From: Hansfordia pulvinata
Lineage: Eukaryota; Ascomycota; Sordariomycetes; Xylariales
Length of the DNA: 64,000 nt
Reading direction: 5' to 3'
NCBI GenBank assembly: GCA_006538405.1
Contig: BJKQ01000004.1
Location: 62,001 to 126,000, forward strand
The stretch's first letter is position 1, and every line of letters starts with the position of its first letter. The notes under the pieces were generated by a model. The model was not told where the DNA came from. It ran no database searches and saw only the letters and a program-made list of their open reading frames with translations. Position numbers and translations under genes: made by a program. Below are positions 37,001 through 49,768 of the stretch, one piece after another.

Positions 37001-37827
37001 ATTTTGCGCCCCACTACTCGCCCCTAGCCCGGCATGGCGCGCCCGTAATTTAGCAGTGATTGCTCTCGCTCCGTACGGTAGAAGCTATTCCCTCTCTCAC
37101 CCGCTCCCCCCCCGGCTCTCCCCTTCATACGCGTCGCCCCCAGACTCGAAACCCCCAGTCTACTCTTTCCCTTCTTCTCCTTTCGCGACCCAGTGCTCTG
37201 ACAGTCTCTTCTGCCTGGTGCACCATCACCGTCCCTGCGAACTACGAGGAAACCCACTGCATACCGCGGGTCTGTCTCCCCCTTGTCCCGTCGCGCTGGG
37301 ATCGCCCGCTGCTCACCACGCATCTATGCTTGCATAACCACGCCCACCCCCAGTCTTGTCTCACACGCTCTCTTCTGTCTCTCCTTCTTGTCGTCTCTTC
37401 CGCCGTCCTCGCCGTTGCTTGCTCATCGATAATCCTCCGTCAACTCTCGTTCAATCTCCTTCTCGGTCTTGGTCTCCTGCCATTGCCAACCATCACACAG
37501 CCAGACTGTGTTGAGCGTCTCTCCATAACAACAACAACCTCCTTGTCCGGTACAACAACGACACCAAAAAGAGCAGCACGGTCTCAACAGCTTGGCTTTC
37601 ACTGCCCTTGCACACTACAGCCAGGACTCGCAGGCGCACGATTATCTTCTCAGGCCGCGCCTAGTCACTCTCACCACACCACGCGCTCCGCCTCGCCCTG
37701 ATTCCTTGGCCAGAGACTCTTGCGCCCTCCAGACCCAGTCCAGTTGTAAGACTGCCGGGTCTTGGACCTCCCAGGAACTTGGACGGCATCTTTAACACCC
37801 TACCCTAATTCACCCTTGACATACACA
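37001..37827 (+). promoter_or_regulatory. pyrimidine-rich leader of the DENN-domain gene
   Basis: About 800 bp of CT-rich DNA (many CTCTC, CCCTT and TCTTCTC runs) leads directly to the ATG at 37828. Such tracts typically mark transcription start regions and 5' UTRs of well-expressed fungal genes. Frames in it lack motifs. The exact transcription start cannot be placed. Confidence 0.45.
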
Positions 37828-40571
37828 ATGGGGCCCTCTCTCAACACACACTCCTCCTACTCGAGGCCGCGCACCAGCGATCGTGAGGGCCGCCCGGCTA
37901 CCCGCGACCAGGTCGACAGCAACCTCGTCATCCCCAGCAGAACCTCGTCCCTGCACTCGCGCATCACCCAGCCTATCCCTTCCACTCTCGCCTCCAAACC
38001 AGCCCAGCAGCGCACTCCCAAGACCCTTACTCATGCGTACATGGTCTGCGGTGTTGGCCGCGAGCCCTCGCAATGGGTCAAGGCTCCGGCTCCCTCGCAA
38101 GGCAAGATCGGTCACATGAAGGGAGCCGTTGGCCAATTCTGGCTGCCAGAGATTTTGGGAAGCAGCCCCCGTCTGGAGCAGGACAATGAAATTGCCCGGT
38201 CCCTACACGCTGCCATGAGGGTACGTTCTTGTGCTGCTATTTGTGAACCCCCGTTCGCTGAGCTGACATGATGTTCCAGGCTTGCTTCCCTCACGACGTG
38301 GAAATCTGTACTGGTCGCAGCCAGCCGCATTGCGTCCACCACGCCTTCGTCCTCCAGCAGGACTCGTCCCACACTCTCTATGGTATCTGCCTGCGCGTCT
38401 GGTCGCGCGCCGATGACAAGCGCGCTGAGACCATTCGTGAGCTGCGGAAAAAGACGGAGACTGACTTCCACGACAACCCAGACGAGACGTACTGGATCCC
38501 GTACTGCCTGTCTTTCCTTTCGCGATACCCTCTGTACAACTTGCTGGGCGACTACCTGAGGGGCATGTGGATTCACTGGAACAAAGCCACCAACCTCTTT
38601 CACGCCGAGGAAGTCTCGCGTATCCTCAGCTTCCCGGCCCCGCGACTGAATGACCTGGTCCGGATTGACATGAAGGATTACGCGCTTTGCTACCAGTTTC
38701 CTTCGTCCCCGACAGGCTTCCAGAACTTTCCTATGTGGCCACTGTGGACTTGTCTGTCCATTCCCAACATTGTCGGTGTCATCGAGGCCGCCATGTCGCC
38801 TACCCGTCGCATCATATTCGTCAGCCACTATCCGGCCATGCTGACTCTGGCTGCCGAGACCGTCCGCTACTGCGTCCGTGTCTACGAGTGGAGCGGCCTC
38901 TACGTGCCGGTAGTCCATGCTCGCCACGCCGCGGAGCTTGTCCAAGAGCCCGGCCCTTACATCCTCGGTGTCACTGCTGAGTGCAGGTCTCTTTTCACCG
39001 CGCCCACCGACGCCCTGGTCGTGGACTTGGACCGCAACTTCGTCCTTACCTCCAGCCCACCCACCGCTCTCAGCCCCAGTCAGCGCAACAAGTTCGTCAA
39101 CCGCTTGACTCAGGCCATGAACGGCGACGTCACCCCGTCTGGTGTCCCCCAGCACTTGCGCTCCGCCTACGGAGGTGGCAAGCTTGTCCCCGCGGGCCAG
39201 ATCATTGTCATGAGGGGCGAGGTCGAGTCCGTTCAGGACCCGGAGTGGTGGAACCAGGATGCGGTGATGGCTGTCATGGACCATGTCTGCGAGAAGCTCG
39301 GCCGTAACTCCGGTCTGAAGGCTGTCTTTGCGGGCCAGAACAAGAAGCCACTGATGACCAAGGTGTCGATGAGACACCTCAACGAGATTGTTCGCGAACG
39401 CAACCAGTACTCTCGTGACGCTCTCGAGGCTTGGCAGGACTTCATCAACCTTAAGGGCCGTATGGACACGGAGCTCGCCAAGGTTAACAAGCGCAACGCG
39501 TACTTGGTGGAGGAGCTCGAGGGCTGGAAAAACCAGTTCCTCAAGTTCCAGGCGTTTGCTGAGCAGCTCACCAAGGAGACTCAGGACCTCAAGAGCAAGA
39601 TCGAGGGCCACAAGCGCGAAAACCGCCGCCTGACCAGCCTCATTGACCAGCAGAAGGACGACAACGCTCGTCTCTCCGTGCGTCTTGGAGGTACTGAGAA
39701 GCAACGCGACGACGCTCTCGAGGCGCTTGTGCTCCAGCAGGAGATCGCCGAGGAGCTCGAGCGTGAGCGCAAGCGCAACAAGAAGGAGCTGTCTGCCCTT
39801 CAGCACACCAACGCCACCATGTCGCGCCAGCGTGACGATGCCCGTCGCGTCGTTCTCCACCTGCGCAGTCTCATTGGAGGCCAGTCCCACCACATGGAGC
39901 ACCTCGTGCAGAACCTGACCAAGACTGATGACCTCGCCGATGAGGTTGAGGCTGGCTACGAGGACGCCGAGGAGGATGGCGCAACCAGTAAGCTTGGCGC
40001 AAACTCGAAATCTTGGGTAGATGATATTAACATGATAACAGGCCGCCGCCCCAAGGCTCAGTACGACGTGGCTGACCGCCAGCTGAAGGACAAGACTGAC
40101 GCCATTGCCCACATCATCCGCAACATTGCTGAGCAGTGCCAGGCAGCTGTTGAGAGCCTCCAGATGGCCCACGACGTGGATCTGGGCCGTTCTTCCCGCC
40201 AGAGCCGCCTGTCGGCCTCCCACAGCGAGGATGGCAGCAACTCGGCCGCCAACTCGGAGGCTGGCGATGACAACCTTCTCCACCCCTCGGGACGCAACTC
40301 GAGCATCCCTCCGACTCCGGACTTGATCCCCAACCGGAGCAGCACGGCCATGTCGATGAGCTCGACGCTGACCACGCCTGAGCGGTCCAGCCAGCAGTAC
40401 AACGTCCAGAACGAGATCCCGACCAAGATTGTCGAGGATGACGAGGACGCTTATGCGGACCGTGGCGAGGGCGACAACATGGCCCAAGAGCCCGGCGTCA
40501 TCAACAAGCACGCCAACATGTTGCACCGCCCCGCTGGCGCTCGGGTCAGTGCATTCGGTAATCGGCGGTGA
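37828..40571 (+). CDS. DENN-domain protein with coiled coil
   Basis: An 876-aa protein in three exons: 37828-38220, 38280-39987 and 40042-40571. Introns are 59 nt (GTACGT...TTCCAG) and 54 nt (GTAAGC...AACAG, stop-free). A disordered N-terminus of about 70 residues is followed by a uDENN-like block (TLTHAYMVCGVGREPSQWVK), then YWIPYCLSFLSRYPLYNLLG and the cDENN core (IEAAMSPTRRIIFVSHYPAM, GLYVPVVHARHA, PTDALVVDLDRNFV). From about residue 520 a long Lys/Glu/Gln-rich coiled coil is predicted by eye (LTKETQDLKSKIEGHKRENR and following). The tail is Ser-rich and acidic. DENN modules activate Rab GTPases, so a membrane-traffic role is expected; the partner is not evident. The long antisense open frame across this gene is a codon-bias shadow. 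Confidence 0.88.
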
Positions 40572-41367
40572 GAAAGCGGACTCCGCACCCTCTGGTTATT
40601 ATCTAACTCGGGGGCGTCGGGGGATGAGTGATTTTGAAATGCTGTCTCGGCTAAAATGAGAGAACACCGCTTGGCTTAACACCGCGTGGCTTTGCCTTGT
40701 CAATGCTGCGCAAAGCCAATTAACTGTCGACCCGACTGATCGGTCGAGTGATTCACGCGATCTTGATTACGTTTCGGTCACGGCGTCTATTCGGTCGCCA
40801 AATTTCCAGCACCTCGGCCATTTTCGGAGTGGCTCGGGCTTGGAAGGGGGATGTTTGAGAGGTTGAAAAAGAGCAGGGTCACTGGGGACCCTATGGATGA
40901 GTCTACATGACGGAAGATATCCCGGGACGCCGCTTTGGGCGGTCCCTTTTCTAGATTCACAAGACAGCTTGTCCTGTCTCTCCTGTGTATAGTGTGAATT
41001 CTTCTTATTGGACGGCAGCAGATTGGTTGGTTTTGGTTTCTGCTGCTGCCGTCGGGCTGGCACTTTTTTTTTTCTTGCGAAGCCTCTCTCTCTTCTTTAC
41101 GTCCGCTGAGTCGGGCAATCAATACCCTTGAGTTCTTGAAATTTCTGATTTGATAAGTGATGTGTGTTCCAACGCCAACAAGTCGTGGTGCAGTGATGCT
41201 TGGTAGAGGCGGCGCGGCCCATTTTCATTATCGTCGCTGCTATCGGGCGTAGCTCCTCAAGAGTTAGTCTAATGATTTTCTCATTTCATCACACCTGCCT
41301 GTCCACGCCACACCTGCCTGTCCACGCGTCTCTTTCTGTTCTGTACCCCTCTGTGTCTCTTCCTGTA
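40572..41367. other. convergent 3' region, DENN gene / SnoaL-like gene
   Basis: About 800 bp between converging 3' ends. No gene seen; a T9 run lies near 41066-41074. Confidence 0.45.
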
Positions 41368-42020
41368 TCAACCACCCGCGGCCTGGGCGGCGAGCAAAGT
41401 GTCGAGGAACCGAGCCGATACGAGCGTGTCGACGAACTGCGTGACGCGCTCGACCAGCCTCCCGTCGGCGCTGAGGTCGAGGAACCACACAAACTCCATC
41501 CGTGTCTCCTTGCCCTCCCCTCTTTGCTGCGCCCACTCCCCTCCGCCCCTTCTTCCCCTTCTGCTGCCGGGCCGCCGGCCCCATCGTCCTCCTCCTGCCG
41601 GCGGCCACCGCGCGGTGAGGAGACGACCAGGTGCTCGACGCGGGCCACGACGCGCCGCGCCTCGACGTCGACGGTGCAGCCCCCGGGCTCGAGGACCCGG
41701 GTCTCGGCGCGCGCCAAGCCGGCGATCTCGCCCGCCATGCGCGCCTCGTAGGCCGCCGCGGTCTCGCCGCCGCCGCCGGGCGGCTCGAGCGCCGCGGCCA
41801 GGGCCGGGAAGGCGCGCGCGAGCGTGCCCGACGGGACGATGTGGCGCGTGCACCCCGGCGCGAGGGCGCTCGACAGAATGGCCGCGTCCTTGTGGCGTAC
41901 CGCGTCGGTGTAGGAGGCCAGGAAGGCCGAGAGGGTCGAGAGCATCGTCGCGCGGGATGGCGGCGGCGGCGGCGGCGGCGGCGGGGCGTCGTCCGAGGGG
42001 TGCGCGGCCGGGGTCGTCAT
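41368..42020 (-). CDS. SnoaL/NTF2-like small protein, one apparent frameshift
   Basis: It starts MTTPAAHPSDDAPP (ATG at 42020) and has a poly-Pro run (a GGC repeat on the + strand at about 41959-41984). The fold core follows: LSAFLASYTDAVRHKD at the start, a helix-rich middle (AAYEARMAGEIAGLARAETR) and strands VDVEARRVVARVEHLV. A low-complexity acidic/Gly segment leads to METRMEFV-like sequence, here TRMEFVWFLDLSADGRLVER, then TQFVDTLVSARFLDTL. That last part lies in the next frame, so one base is missing near 41520-41580, probably in a G run. With it restored the protein is 217 aa. An intron in the low-complexity segment is a less likely alternative. SnoaL-like folds include polyketide cyclases, but most fungal members have no known activity, so no reaction is assigned. 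Confidence 0.7.
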
Positions 42021-42641
42021 TGTGAGGGCCGTGAAACAAGAACAAGAACGGTTCCGAGCTGGCCGGCTGGCTGGGTTGGGAAATGTATTTGGTCGAGCTT
42101 TGTCTGCGGAGGTTGCTGCTGGGGATTCAAGGAATTGCTTAATGCCGGCGAGAAGGGTAGTAGCCACGTAATGGAGGGCGCGACAATCACCAGCTGCCCC
42201 CTCGGGGTCGTGGTGATATTTGAGGTACTTGCGGCATCCGGCAGCTCCGGCCTGAGCAGCATGCGCTCAGCTCCTTCGGGCTTTTGATGCGGTAGCTCGG
42301 ATAGTCGACACGATCGTCCAGCTCGAGTCATGCTCGCGTTGCTCCTCCAAATCACACCGTCGTACACTTCGCCGCCTTCACATCACCCGAGCACGGCTGT
42401 TGTCATTGACAATACCGCCGTCGGCCGAGAACACCGACAACTCGACACACGTCAAACGTCATAATCTACGAGCATCCAACACGAGATAACGTTACGTCAT
42501 ATAATTGGATCTTTGATAATATCAAGCAATGCTTGCCCGTCGCCTCTCCTTGTTCCCATACATCTAGACAACGCTTTTGAGAGTCGGTTGGCTATGAAAC
42601 TTCCGATGGATCGCCAGGGGTTGAGAATTCCCCTTAGTTCT
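42021..42641. other. intergenic between SnoaL-like gene and ARP3
   Basis: About 620 bp: promoter of the SnoaL-like gene and 3' flank of ARP3. No gene recognised. Confidence 0.4.
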
Positions 42642-44408
42642 CTAAGAGCCTCCTGGACCGCCCAGCAGCGCAAATCTTCGTACAATACCGGGGCCGTACT
42701 CTTGGTACTATTAGGTGTCAGTTGTGACCTAGAAGAACGAAATGAAGGGTTCTGGACGCAAGCTGAGCCTGCACAGGAGGAACATACCTCTGCCTTGGTG
42801 TGGCAGTATGATCTAAACTCGGGCGTCTGGCCAAGCAAGCTACCTCCGAACCACGGGCCGTGTCTCTGCCGCTTGTGCGTAATGACCTGCACGTCGAGAC
42901 CGCCGCTCCTGGCTCCACCGCTTCGAACCTCACTGGCGCGAATGCGGGCATCGACCATGTGCTTGATATCGCGTTGTAATCTTCGGCCAAAGTCCTTGTA
43001 CAGAGTGCTGCCTCCCGACAGAACAATGTTCTTGTACAGACCCCTGCGGACGTCGATGGGGCTCTGCTGGATGACACCGTCAACAACGACAGGGAGGGGC
43101 GTCAAGAAGTCGGATGAGTAGATTTCGGGGTTGAAGAAGATCTCGGGGGCGAGGAAGCGCTCGTAGCCGACGTCGAGGGTGACCTCGCGGCCGCCGGGGT
43201 GCTTGACGACGTGCTTGGCGAATCGCGAACGGTCGCGGTCGAACTTGGAGAACTCCTTGACAATGTCGGGGCAGACGTAGCAGTACTCCTCCTTGATCTC
43301 CTGGGCAGTCTTGAGCGAGCTATCTGGCTCGCCACGGTCGCGCAGCAGCTGCTGCACAAAGTAGGTGATGTCGCGACCTGCAATAGGAATCGACTTGATG
43401 GAAGAGCCAATGACATAGCCCTCAGCAACGGGGATGACGTGAGTCACACCGTCACCGGAGTCAATGACGGTACCGGTCAGGGAGCGATCAGAGACCTTGG
43501 CCGAGGTCCATGAGGCGGCGAGGGCCAAGACGGCCTGGACGGCAATGTAGAGACCAGCGCAGTTGAAAGACTCAAAGAAGATCTCGGCCGTGTTCTCGCG
43601 GTTCTCCGGAGGGTTCAGGGGCTATGGGCGGGTGAGCTGAGGGTGGCCAGACCGGGCAAGGGAAACGTCGTGTGACGTAATGCGGACATACAGGCTCGGT
43701 GAGGAGGAAATGGTGGTCTTCGGGCTCGACGCGTAGGTACTTGAAAATCGAGTTGGACCAGAAGCGCTCCATGTGATCCTAGGGCCATTGTCAGCATTGC
43801 AGCCTAGAGTAGGCGGTAGGAGGCGGGGGCGTACCCAATTCTCTATTTGACCGTGACGGATGGGGTAGTGCAGGCCGTAGCCTATAGGTTGTTCTGGTCA
43901 GCGGAGGCATCGTCTTTTCGAGTATTGGATACGCACCAGGGCCGCCAGAGGCAGAGATGGCCTCATCGCCAATGAAGAAGTCGAGATCCTCGGTGCCCCG
44001 TTTCATGGACAGGTGGCCGGCGGGACCGGCACCGCCAGTCAGGAAGGAGGGCTTATTGGCGACAGCCGGGCGGCCAGAGCCGGAGCCGGCCGAGCCAGCA
44101 GCAGGGCCTTTGGTCGCTATAGCGGTGGGGAAGACGAAGGACGGCGAGTCGTTTCCGGCGAAACCTGGGGAAAGGCGTGAGCGAGATGTCTGGCGCGATG
44201 GTGGATGCGGTGTATTGGGGAGACTTGTAGGGGGCTGCGAAGCCGATCGATGCGGGCAGAAGTGGCATTGCGCTTACCGAGCTTGGAGAAACCCGTGCCG
44301 CTGGAGACGAGAGAAGCAGTCAGTATGGCTGGATCATGGAGCAAGAAGAGAGGGTGGTGGACTGAAGGCGTACTTGTCCATGACAACGGCGGGCGTTTGG
44401 TTGGCCAT
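42642..44408 (-). CDS. ARP3: actin-related protein 3 (Arp2/3 complex)
   Basis: Arp3 is a core subunit of the Arp2/3 complex, which nucleates branched actin at sites of endocytosis. Seven exons give 439 aa: 44408-44374, 44300-44278, 44164-43937, 43881-43835, 43778-43692, 43621-42788 and 42707-42642. All six introns are GT-AG, 55-113 nt. The protein opens [20 protein letters not shown], the actin-fold phosphate loop. It has [17 protein letters not shown], then a filamentous-fungal Gly/Ser-rich insertion (about 25 residues), [65 protein letters not shown] and [20 protein letters not shown]. The last exon ends [14 protein letters not shown]. The first two exons are tiny (35 and 23 nt), and without them the gene would be called too short. 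Confidence 0.95.
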
Positions 44409-46679
44409 GATGAGGGGGCGGGCGCCGAGCTGGGCGGAAGCAACGCGGAATGCGCAGAGGAATCGAGATGAAGGGCGAGCCCGCGACAGCAGTTGCGTGA
44501 GGTAGCAACGCGCTGGAGGTGAAGATCGGGATGGACGGGCGGGGAGGCGGGCAGCTGGGCGCCGTGTTGTCGTCGTGAGGGTCGGGATGGAGGAGGCCAG
44601 AGAGCAGAGAGCCGGCTGGGCTGGAGGTTGCTGCAGGCGCCGGGGAGCACTGGGCAGGCTCCAGCTGAGGTGCACCAGTACCCAAGGTAGCCGGTACTCG
44701 TACCTGGAGGCAAGCGTTGGGACGCGGGGAATAAGTGTACGTACCCCGAAAAGCACGACACTGTGTTCCTGTGGCTGTGGTAGTAGTGTCTCAAGTAGCT
44801 ATACAATCGAGTACTTACCTACACAGCTTATTCCATGTCATCACTTCGCCCCTGTGAAGATGGTGGGGTAGGAGCCGGGGCTCGTATTGTACTGGAGGTC
44901 GTACCAGTAGCAGCCGCGTCGCTGTCGCCGCCCCCTTAAGTGCATCCCAGCATCCAATCCATCTGACTGGAAGCATCGTCATTTCGCGCCGGTGGGTGTA
45001 CCGAGACACTGGTTATCTCAGCCTCAATTCTTCATCAGCTACAGAAACTTAGGTACCTAACCTATAAACAACTCTTGCGTACGCGGGGCAACAAGCTCTC
45101 ATAACAGCTATTAGCATCCATGGACGTGCACACCTTATTGATCTCATTCATACATTACCTGTAGTTAAGCTAGATACCTACATACAGTCTTGGTTCCAAC
45201 TCCCAGGAATGACCCCATGTAAACCACCATCCAGTATATATCGATGGATCTGTCAACATGGCTCCCTTTTACATTCATTACGTGGGTGAGTTGTGTTCTA
45301 TATACACCTGTTATGAGGTGAGCATCTACGAGTCAGGTACCCACAAGTTCAGGTGACGTAAGACAGCCACAAGGGGTTTGATGGTTGTGCTCGCCTCTTT
45401 GGTCTTCGACAACGACAACGACATGACGAACTGTATCTGAAGTACCTCACGAAGCAACGACTAGAACGAATGCGCAAGTATCATTCCAACTGACGTGTTT
45501 TTCCACCATCTTCTGTAACACCAACGTCCTAAGCTTTGATTGCGAGCAAGGGTGCGCTCTGCTCGCTCCGAGATATTCAACGCTGCGTGCAGTTAGGCAC
45601 AGCCATCTCCGTCCATGCACGTTGGACCCCAAGGCACAGGGCATTCTTCAGCTTCTTCAACTGCGCAACCATCGACTAGCGATGAAAGTCACGTTTGCGG
45701 AGAATTGTGGCGTGCCTGCTATATGTCTTGGCCAGTTCTTGTTCGGGATTACCAACCATTGCGACGTGGGCAACCCGCTTGGTCCAGCTTTCCCAATTAC
45801 AGTCCAGTTGTTCACGGCGAACAAAATATTCAATAGATAGCCCTCTCCAGGGATTGAATCTTGGGTCGCAGGCTGTCACGCCGGATATTTGGGAACATGC
45901 TTTCATGACTGCACTCAGTCCCGTCCCGCCATCGGCTATTGTACGTACTTGAGCCTACCCGGCCGGGCGGCAGCGCGCCTTCCACCTGCCTTAGGTAGGT
46001 GAGTATATGTAGTCGCATTGGCTGCCACTTCCCGTTGGAACCCGGACCATCGAGGCAATCACACAATCACCACCGTCCCGGCACACGCTCGACGCCTCTC
46101 GCTTTCTCACTTGCCCTCTCGCATTTCACCGCCAAACATCCGCGCGTCGTGGGACTCAAGTTGCCCGTGTCTACGACGACGCTGACCACTGCAAGCCACG
46201 GTTCCAGATATCGTCTATTTCGGCATCCCATCTCCTGGATACACGCCGTCCGCCGCCGTCCGCACTCGTTCCCCGTCCTCGCCACCCAGACTCGCCATCA
46301 AAGCCACTGCCCACCGATATCACCCTCACCTTCAAAGGCGCCCTCGCCCATGTACTGTTGACGTTAGCCCCTACCGAGGGGGAGAATCTTCCCTCTGCGT
46401 ACGCCCTACCAGCCTGTGCCACCGGCGTCGCTCTTCACCTTGATGCCACCACTGGCATATCGCTTGTAGCTGCCCCTCGGCTTGGCTTCTATCGGCTTGC
46501 TCGCTGACTCCACCTCTCGACTTCGTCCGGGCCTTGCACAGTTACGAGCGAAACGAACCACAGGTTCCCAGTCGCAGGTCCTCCAAGTTGTCGCAGCACC
46601 GCACCCAGCAGCGCATTTAGCTTCATTACCCCAGACCCACAACGCCTGCACCTCGACCTTCGAGGCACCAACGGTCTGC
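44409..46679. promoter_or_regulatory. divergent region, ARP3 / taspase
   Basis: About 2.3 kb between divergent start codons. A GGTACTCGTACC palindrome lies at 44693-44704 and CTTAGGTACCTAACC-type motifs at about 45049. Open frames at 45999-46361 and nearby look like the taspase leader. No other gene seen. Confidence 0.45.
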
Positions 46680-48970
46680 ATGTCTTCCAGCCACCACGAC
46701 GTCTCCAACGCCTCACCCGCGCAACAACTTTCCAAGCATGCCTCTAACTCGTCGCCACCTCCCCCGCTAGCCTACTCCTACGCCCAGGCACTCACACGCG
46801 GGATCCGGAGTCCGAAGCATTTCCACAGCCCGCCCGACTCTCCGGTCGCCGCCGGCCGTCACGCGACTCCGCAGAGGCCACCGTGCATAGCCCAAGGTCC
46901 TCGGGCAGCTTCCCGCGGTATTGCATGGGATGGGCAGCATTGGTCACGGCCGAGAAGTCAAAAGACAAGCGCCCGACAAGCAGGCAACAATCAGCCGGCA
47001 CATAACGGCGAGGCGATTGGGTACCCGGGCAACCCCCATACCAGCTGGTCCCGAACGCCTACCATCTCCCCCAATGATCCTCTCGACATGGGATCTGATG
47101 GCGAGACTTTCGAGACGGCTCCAGGTGCCAAACACGAGCGCACTTGGCTCATAGATGGGGCGCTGGATCGCCCTAACAAGAAAGGCAAGGCTCCCGTTTC
47201 GGCCATCTTCGTACATGCTGGCGCGGGTTTCCACAGCATCCAGAATGAGCATGTCCATCTTGGCGCCTGTAACGAGTAAGTTGGCGTCCTCCGCTGTCTA
47301 GAATGCCTGCTCAGTGTATCGAAAACGCATCTCCCTCACCCCGTGCGTCATACTGTTACTGATAGCGATAAGTGCTGCCCGCAAAGCGATGAGGGCCTTG
47401 AGAAGCGGCAAGTCAGCTGTAGAGGCAGTCGAGATCGCCATCACAGTCCTCGAGAATAAGGAGATCACAAACGCGGGCTTCGGGAGCAACCTCGCCATTG
47501 ATGGTACGGTCGAATGCGACGCTACCTTGGTCGACCATCTGGGTCGCAGTGGCGCCTGTGGCGCTGTCCCCAGTAAGTACAGTGCTCCCTGATCTCTGAC
47601 GTTCAACCCTCTTTCCGTCGGTAACTAATTCGATCTCACTTAGATGTGCAAAACCCCATAAGCCTCGCGCGGGCCATACTTGAGAAGAGCAATAAGCCCC
47701 TGTCTCTCAGGCGGGTCCCCCCCAACCTGCTGGTTGGACATGGCGCCAAGGATTTTGCTCATGACTGTGGCCTTGCAACCGTCCCAAACCAGTGGCTGGT
47801 GTCGAGAAACGCCAAAGACCGATACGCCAGATGGGCCGAGGACTTGAAGCGCACCGAGAGTGAGGACAAGTCGACAATGTCCGCGCTTGAGGCGGGCTAT
47901 TCTCTCGTCCCGCTTGACGACCTTCAACCTTCTCGCAGTGTCGCTAATGCCGTCCAGACGGGGTTGTGGAACGAGGGACAACCGGACTCACCCCCCACAA
48001 CTACCCCTCAGCCTACGGATATGTCCTTCGGTCTTCCTGGCCCGATCGAACCGGCACATTCAAACCCTCTCCAGAGCGTGGATTGCTTGGAAACCTTAGT
48101 CCGGCGGTATTGAACAATAAGACAGCAGCCCGGTACAGCTCGTCGCCTATACCCAGGCGTATTCGGGTCGCTGTGGGTAAAAACACGGAACTGGATGCTG
48201 ATGGCGGTGCACATGGAGACGGCCCTGTTGAGCCAGTCCAAGCCCCCCTCAACCCAGGTCCAGTATCGACCCCCGAGATGGACACAAAGGGGCTTCCAAA
48301 GGAGCTTGGCAGTGACCACAAAGAACTTCCCGAGAGTTCTGCCCCAGCCCCAAATGCGCTGGCTGCAGATCTCGAACTCCCAATGCAGAATCCTGGAGAT
48401 AACATCACCGACACGGTGGGTGCTATTGCAATAGACCAGAATGGCCAAATTGCCGCGGGGTCTTCGTCGGGGGGTATCGGTATGAAGCACCGAGGGCGAA
48501 TGGGACCGGCCGCCCTGGTGGGGATCGGAACAGCTGTGATACCCGCCGACGAGGAAGACAGCGATGCCGTCACTGTGGCAGCTGTGACCAGTGGCACAGG
48601 CGAGCATATGGCCACGACCATGGCATCCCAGAGGTGTGCAGAGCGCATCTATCACGGCACAGTGCGTGGCAAAGGCGGCGCCAATGTTGAAGAGGAGGAT
48701 GAGAACAACATTCTCGGAGAGTTCATCAAGCGTGATTTCCAAGGCCATCCAGGAGTCAAGACATCGTCTTCCCCCAGCGCGATTGGCGTCATGGCGGTCA
48801 AGAAGGCGCCAAACGGGTACTACCTGTACTTTTCGCACAATACGGATTCATTTGCTCTTGCGTCGATGGGATCATTGGATCGGGCGCCGCTCTGCGTCAT
48901 GTCGCGGGTCCCCGACAACAGTGCGGCAGGGACCATTGCACAAGGAGCGCGCAAGATTGCTACCAGTTAG
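46680..48970 (+). CDS. threonine aspartase (taspase 1-like, N-terminal nucleophile hydrolase), one frame change
   Basis: Taspases are asparaginase-2-type enzymes that cleave themselves to expose a catalytic Thr and then cut substrates after Asp. Exon 1 (46680-47275) has a disordered Ser/Pro-rich N-terminus and then SAIFVHAGAGFHS. Introns are 47276-47372 (97 nt) and 47573-47643 (71 nt). Exon 2 has AVEIAITVLENKEITNAGFG, and exon 3 NPISLARAILEKSNKPL. The self-cleavage site is ITDTVGAIAID near 48408-48440, the Thr after Asp being the nucleophile; AAGSSSGGIGMKHRGRMGPA and AVTVAAVTSGTGE follow. Between about 47985 and 48075 the frame moves by minus one. Either one C is missing in the run near 47991-47997 (707 aa), or a 44-nt intron with weak donor lies at 48031-48074 (692 aa). 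The ATG at 46680 is the first in frame. Confidence 0.83.
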
Positions 48971-49768
48971 CTGCGTTCAGCACTATGAGCTGTCAACGCC
49001 ACTCTTGCTAGCATTGATCTGCTCAAGACGTCACGGCGTTCAACGACACGAGGCCGCGGTCCATTATCTCAACGAGTGCGGAGGTACTAAACCTAACAAC
49101 GATGAGCTCCTAAATCCTATGCAACGGGACTCTCCTCTATTGCTTATTAATATATCGATACGGAGTAAAGCGCGCACACCCTTTCTGGTCTCATCCCAAC
49201 GGTGGCGACGGGTCACTTTGCGCGGCGCCAGCCCATCGTCAATGCTTCCAAAGCTTTCTGGCCAATTGGTGTCCTACAAGATGCAGCAGTTAGTCGTCGG
49301 ATGTGGGCATGGCGGACCATGCGTAGCTGGGAGGCTGAGACGGACAGATTAGATTGAGTATGCGTAGAGTCACACTATCTTTAATAAGAGGCTTGAAGCC
49401 GTCTTTTTACCTAAATGTAACATCTTTCACGTGTCACTTGGTGCATTGCGACTTGAGACTTTATGAAAGGTGATGAATGTCCGATTCGCCACCGCGCTTG
49501 ATGTCGAAAGCCGCGCTCGCCGCCATCTATTTCTTCTTCTATAGTACATCGTAATAATGACATGTATTTTCCGTTGCGGCGCTGGAGGAAGTACGCGGCA
49601 TAGAGCAGTCCCCATTGAACGCCAAAACCCGCTTATTCCAAGGGGAAGTTTGCACTACTCAAATCACACGCCCATACTCTTAAGAGATGAAAAAACGACC
49701 CTTTCCCAAAATCAGCCAAGTACTTGTGGGCGAATCGTTTTCGCCGAATCCATCGTACACGTCTTGGC
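48971..49768. other. convergent 3' region, taspase / TFB4
   Basis: About 800 bp, lower in GC than neighbouring genes. No supported gene. Confidence 0.45.

Noticed and set aside
38112..40526. 804-residue open frame on the minus strand
   Set aside because: It lies exactly antisense to the DENN-domain gene, whose conserved motifs and introns are clear. The antisense frame has a repetitive Val/Leu/Gly composition from codon bias.
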